The position numbers were made by a program, and so were the translations under genes. Source: Beaufortia kweichowensis (taxonomy: Eukaryota; Chordata; Actinopteri; Cypriniformes; Gastromyzontidae). From it: 64,000 bases of DNA. Each line of letters begins with the position of its first letter. Within the stretch, counting starts at the first letter, position 1. The notes under the pieces were generated by a model, which searched no databases, had not been told where the DNA came from, and saw nothing but the letters and a program-made list of their open reading frames with translations. Where the stretch lies: NCBI GenBank assembly GCA_019155185.1, contig CM032802.1, forward strand, positions 13,621,638-13,685,637, read 5' to 3'. Positions 61,601-64,000 of this stretch are shown here, in pieces.

Positions 61601-64000
61601 TCCTGAGACGCCAGAGAAATTAATCCCACCCACAAGAGTGTTTAGGAGAAGATACCCTGGCAGAGATCTTTAAGTTGAACATTTTAACAACGTTTAGTGT
61701 TGTTGTAACCCTTGCTATAAGGGAACAAAAGACTCGGATTACCATGCCGAATAATCATCGTTTGCTCATCAGAGGAAGAACCACACACAAAATCTGAAAG
61801 TGATAAACTGTAAGAGAACTGAAGTTTTAGACGATCTCCCCTGAGACGTAATTTAAACGTTATCAGAGCAAATTGAGAACAGGAACATCGTACTAAATTT
61901 TAAGGAACGATAAAAGCTCCACTTAGAGCATGCTCCTTTCTTCTATGTTGCGAAAGCAACAAAGAACATTCATCAATGGCACGAAACACAAGCTCAACAC
62001 CAATATTTCGCACCTGATTCAAGCTCAAAAGGAACATCGAGACTCATCATCGTGGGTTGGGAGACAAGCACTTAACGAAACGAACTTCCAAGTTAAAAAC
62101 TATAGAAACGATCCTTAAAAGTACAGTCTTGACGTAATTCGCGACACACAAGTGGAAAGCTGTTCTGAAGAACTTCTCCACAACAACGGTTTATCCTGGC
62201 TGACTGGGTGCAGCCGTTAAAGTTGCACTCCACATTTAAATTAAATACAAGCATCAAATGAAAGGCGGAAACGTCCGCCTTGTGTTATAATTTCAAAAAA
62301 AAAACATTTTAACCTTTTCCTAAACCTGACACATTAAACTGTAACGATCAGTTTTATTTCGAAACCTTGTAATTCTTTCCTGTCTATTCATTTGAATTAA
62401 TTTGTCTCCTAATATTTATAAGTCCTTTTGGATAAAAGCGTCAGCTAAATGCCTAAATGTAAAAACATGTAAATGAAAGTGAGAACTTGCCCTACGAAAG
62501 AAAAATGCTAGGTACACAGACCGTCACATTAAATGAGCAGCTTAATAATGGTGAGATTTGCATAATTTTGAGATGACTGATAATAGAAAGAACAGCTAAT
62601 TCTTGTCATTCACCATGTTATGAAGAATACAAAGTATATTCATCATGGCCTTATACAGCAATGTTTGAAGATTAGTGAGGTCTGTGGTGTCAAGAAATGC
62701 GCTATAGCATCGCCTATAAATATACGCATACCAGTGCATTGATACCACGGGATATTGAACGCTTCATTCTGATTGATAGACAAACGTTTTAAGGTGTTCA
62801 ATTTTTATCAGGAAAAACGCACTGATGTGAAAGTGTTCCAGGTTAGTCGAGAGCAATACAGTTCCATATCATTTCCCCAAATGAACCTATATACCAGAAA
62901 CATCATTGTCTACAGTAAGCCACAGCAACAAACTCAGCTAAGGAGGCCCTGCTTGATCTGATGTTTGAAGCCTTAAACTTTTAATTTAAGACAAACATGC
63001 AGTTTATTTTAAACGAATAGAGCATTTTCAGGACAAATGCAGACATAGGGACTTTATAGAAAAACAAGGTAAAAAGAGAAGCAGGATGGATTAATAACAC
63101 TGATAGCTTGAGAGTTTTATTTTTTGCTTCATGATGATACCCAAAAGGTAGACCAAAAATAAATGAATATGAATAGGTGTACACAGGGTTTTCGTTATTC
63201 ATTATTGAAGATTTAAAAGAATCAATGAAGAGCGATATTTTCTGTCTCATTTTTAAATATAGGCACGCTCTCTGAAAAGTTTATATCAGTGTATGTCAGT
63301 GGCTCCAGCTTCCGCACAAGTTAAAAACAATACTTTAGAATCAGCTTGTCCTGAGACGCCAGAGAAATTAATCCCACCCACAAGAGTGTTTAGGAGAAGA
63401 TACCCTGGCAGAGATCTTTAAGTTGAACATTTTAACAACGTTTAGTGTTGTTGTAACCCTTGCTATAAGGGAACAAAAAGACTCGGATTACCATGCCGAA
63501 TAATCATCGTTTGCTCATCAGAGGAAGAATCACACACAAAATCTGAAAGTGATAAACTGTAAGAGAACTGAAGTTTTTAGACGATCTCCCCTGAGACGTA
63601 ATTTAAACGTTATCAGAGCAAATTGAGAACAGGAACATCGTACTAAATTTTAAGGAACGATAAAAGCTCCACTTAGAGCATGCTCCTTTCTTCTATGTTG
63701 CGAAAGCAACAAAGAACATTCATCAATGGCACGAAACACAAGCTCAACACCAATATTTCGCACCTGATTCGCTCAAAAGGAACATCGAGACTCATCATCG
63801 TGGGTTGGGAGACAAGCACTTAACGAAACGAACTTCCAAGTTAAAAACTATAGAAACGATCCTTAAAAGTACAGTCTTGACGTAATTCGCGACACACAAG
63901 TGGAAAGCTGTTCTGAAGAACTTCTCCACAACAACGGTTTATCCTGGCTGACTGGGTGCAGCCGTTAAAGTTGCACTCCACATTTAAATTAAATACAAGC

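Larger units (their letters stand above)
23737..64000 (+). repeat. Tandem array of a about 1,753-bp unit, at least 22 full copies
   Basis: The landmark tggctgactgggtgcagc starts at 23737, 25378, 27131, 28877, 30626, 32380, 34136, 35888, 37644, 39392, 41145, 42895, 44648, 46397, 48170, 49933, 51676, 53425, 55170, 56927, 58689, 60442, 62197 and 63945. Spacing from the second onward averages 1,753 bp (range 1,743-1,773). Units are nearly identical except for homopolymer lengths, CpG-type substitutions and one short island. All are in the same orientation and the array leaves the window at the right end. I recognise no rRNA, snRNA, histone or known satellite sequence. Open frames of 60-125 codons recur, but they break with each homopolymer change and do not resemble any family I know. 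Confidence 0.97.

Noticed and set aside
23737..64000. Array as 5S or 45S rDNA, tRNA or snRNA cluster
   Set aside because: None of the conserved rRNA, tRNA A/B-box or snRNA words were found in the unit on either strand.
23737..64000. Array as a CRISPR-like or spacer system
   Set aside because: The repeats are 1.75 kb with no short repeat-spacer structure, and the window is clearly vertebrate.

Overview
This is vertebrate nuclear DNA, most likely from an otophysan or cyprinid-like teleost. The clues are GT-AG split exons of a vertebrate membrane-protein gene, long (GA)n and (GT)n microsatellites, fish MITEs, hAT and DIRS-like debris, and many copies of the teleost SINE/LINE-type 3' tail (ttggataaaagcgtcagctaaatg). 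There are no operons. Most open frames in the window are chance frames inside repeats.

Layout. (1) 1-8.6 kb is intergenic, or the downstream flank of the gene. It holds several MITE-like inverted-repeat elements, a 180-bp (GA)n tract, dispersed repeats and one perfect X-box-like palindrome. (2) 8.68-17.37 kb carries, on the minus strand, 16 recognisable exons of a gene of the ELAPOR (KIAA1324/EIG121) family. It is closer to ELAPOR2 (KIAA1324L) than to ELAPOR1, judging from the transmembrane and tail exons and from the exon with the motif GIEGACK. The exons encode cysteine-rich extracellular segments, the mannose-6-phosphate-receptor-homology region, one transmembrane helix and a cytoplasmic tail with a YSKL sorting-type motif. 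Several exons contain frame breaks. About 200 codons expected between the first two exons are absent, and one small conserved exon is absent. Exon 1 and a certain last exon are not in view. A 1.23-kb hAT element sits in the splice donor of one exon. The copy is therefore either decaying or affected by assembly errors. (3) 17.4-19.0 kb is unremarkable AT-rich sequence. (4) 19.0-21.95 kb is a 39-bp minisatellite interrupted by a 2.5-kb block that carries a broken DIRS-like (tyrosine-recombinase) retrotransposon on the minus strand plus an 88-bp G-rich tandem repeat.

(5) From about 21.97 kb to the window end lies a tandem array of a unit averaging 1,753 bp: one degenerate edge copy split by a solo LTR, a 100-N gap, then 22 full units and partial ones, running off the right end. 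I do not recognise the unit as any rDNA, histone, snRNA or known satellite. Each unit carries a fossil SINE/LINE tail, a perfect 8-bp-stem hairpin, a GAAA-loop hairpin, an octamer motif, a TATAAATA box, an AATAAA and one short hypervariable island that explains all the unusually long units. No reading frame in it is convincingly coding. This array is the best candidate for something undescribed in the window. If exon 1 of the elapor2-like gene lies to the right, the array sits in its first intron.
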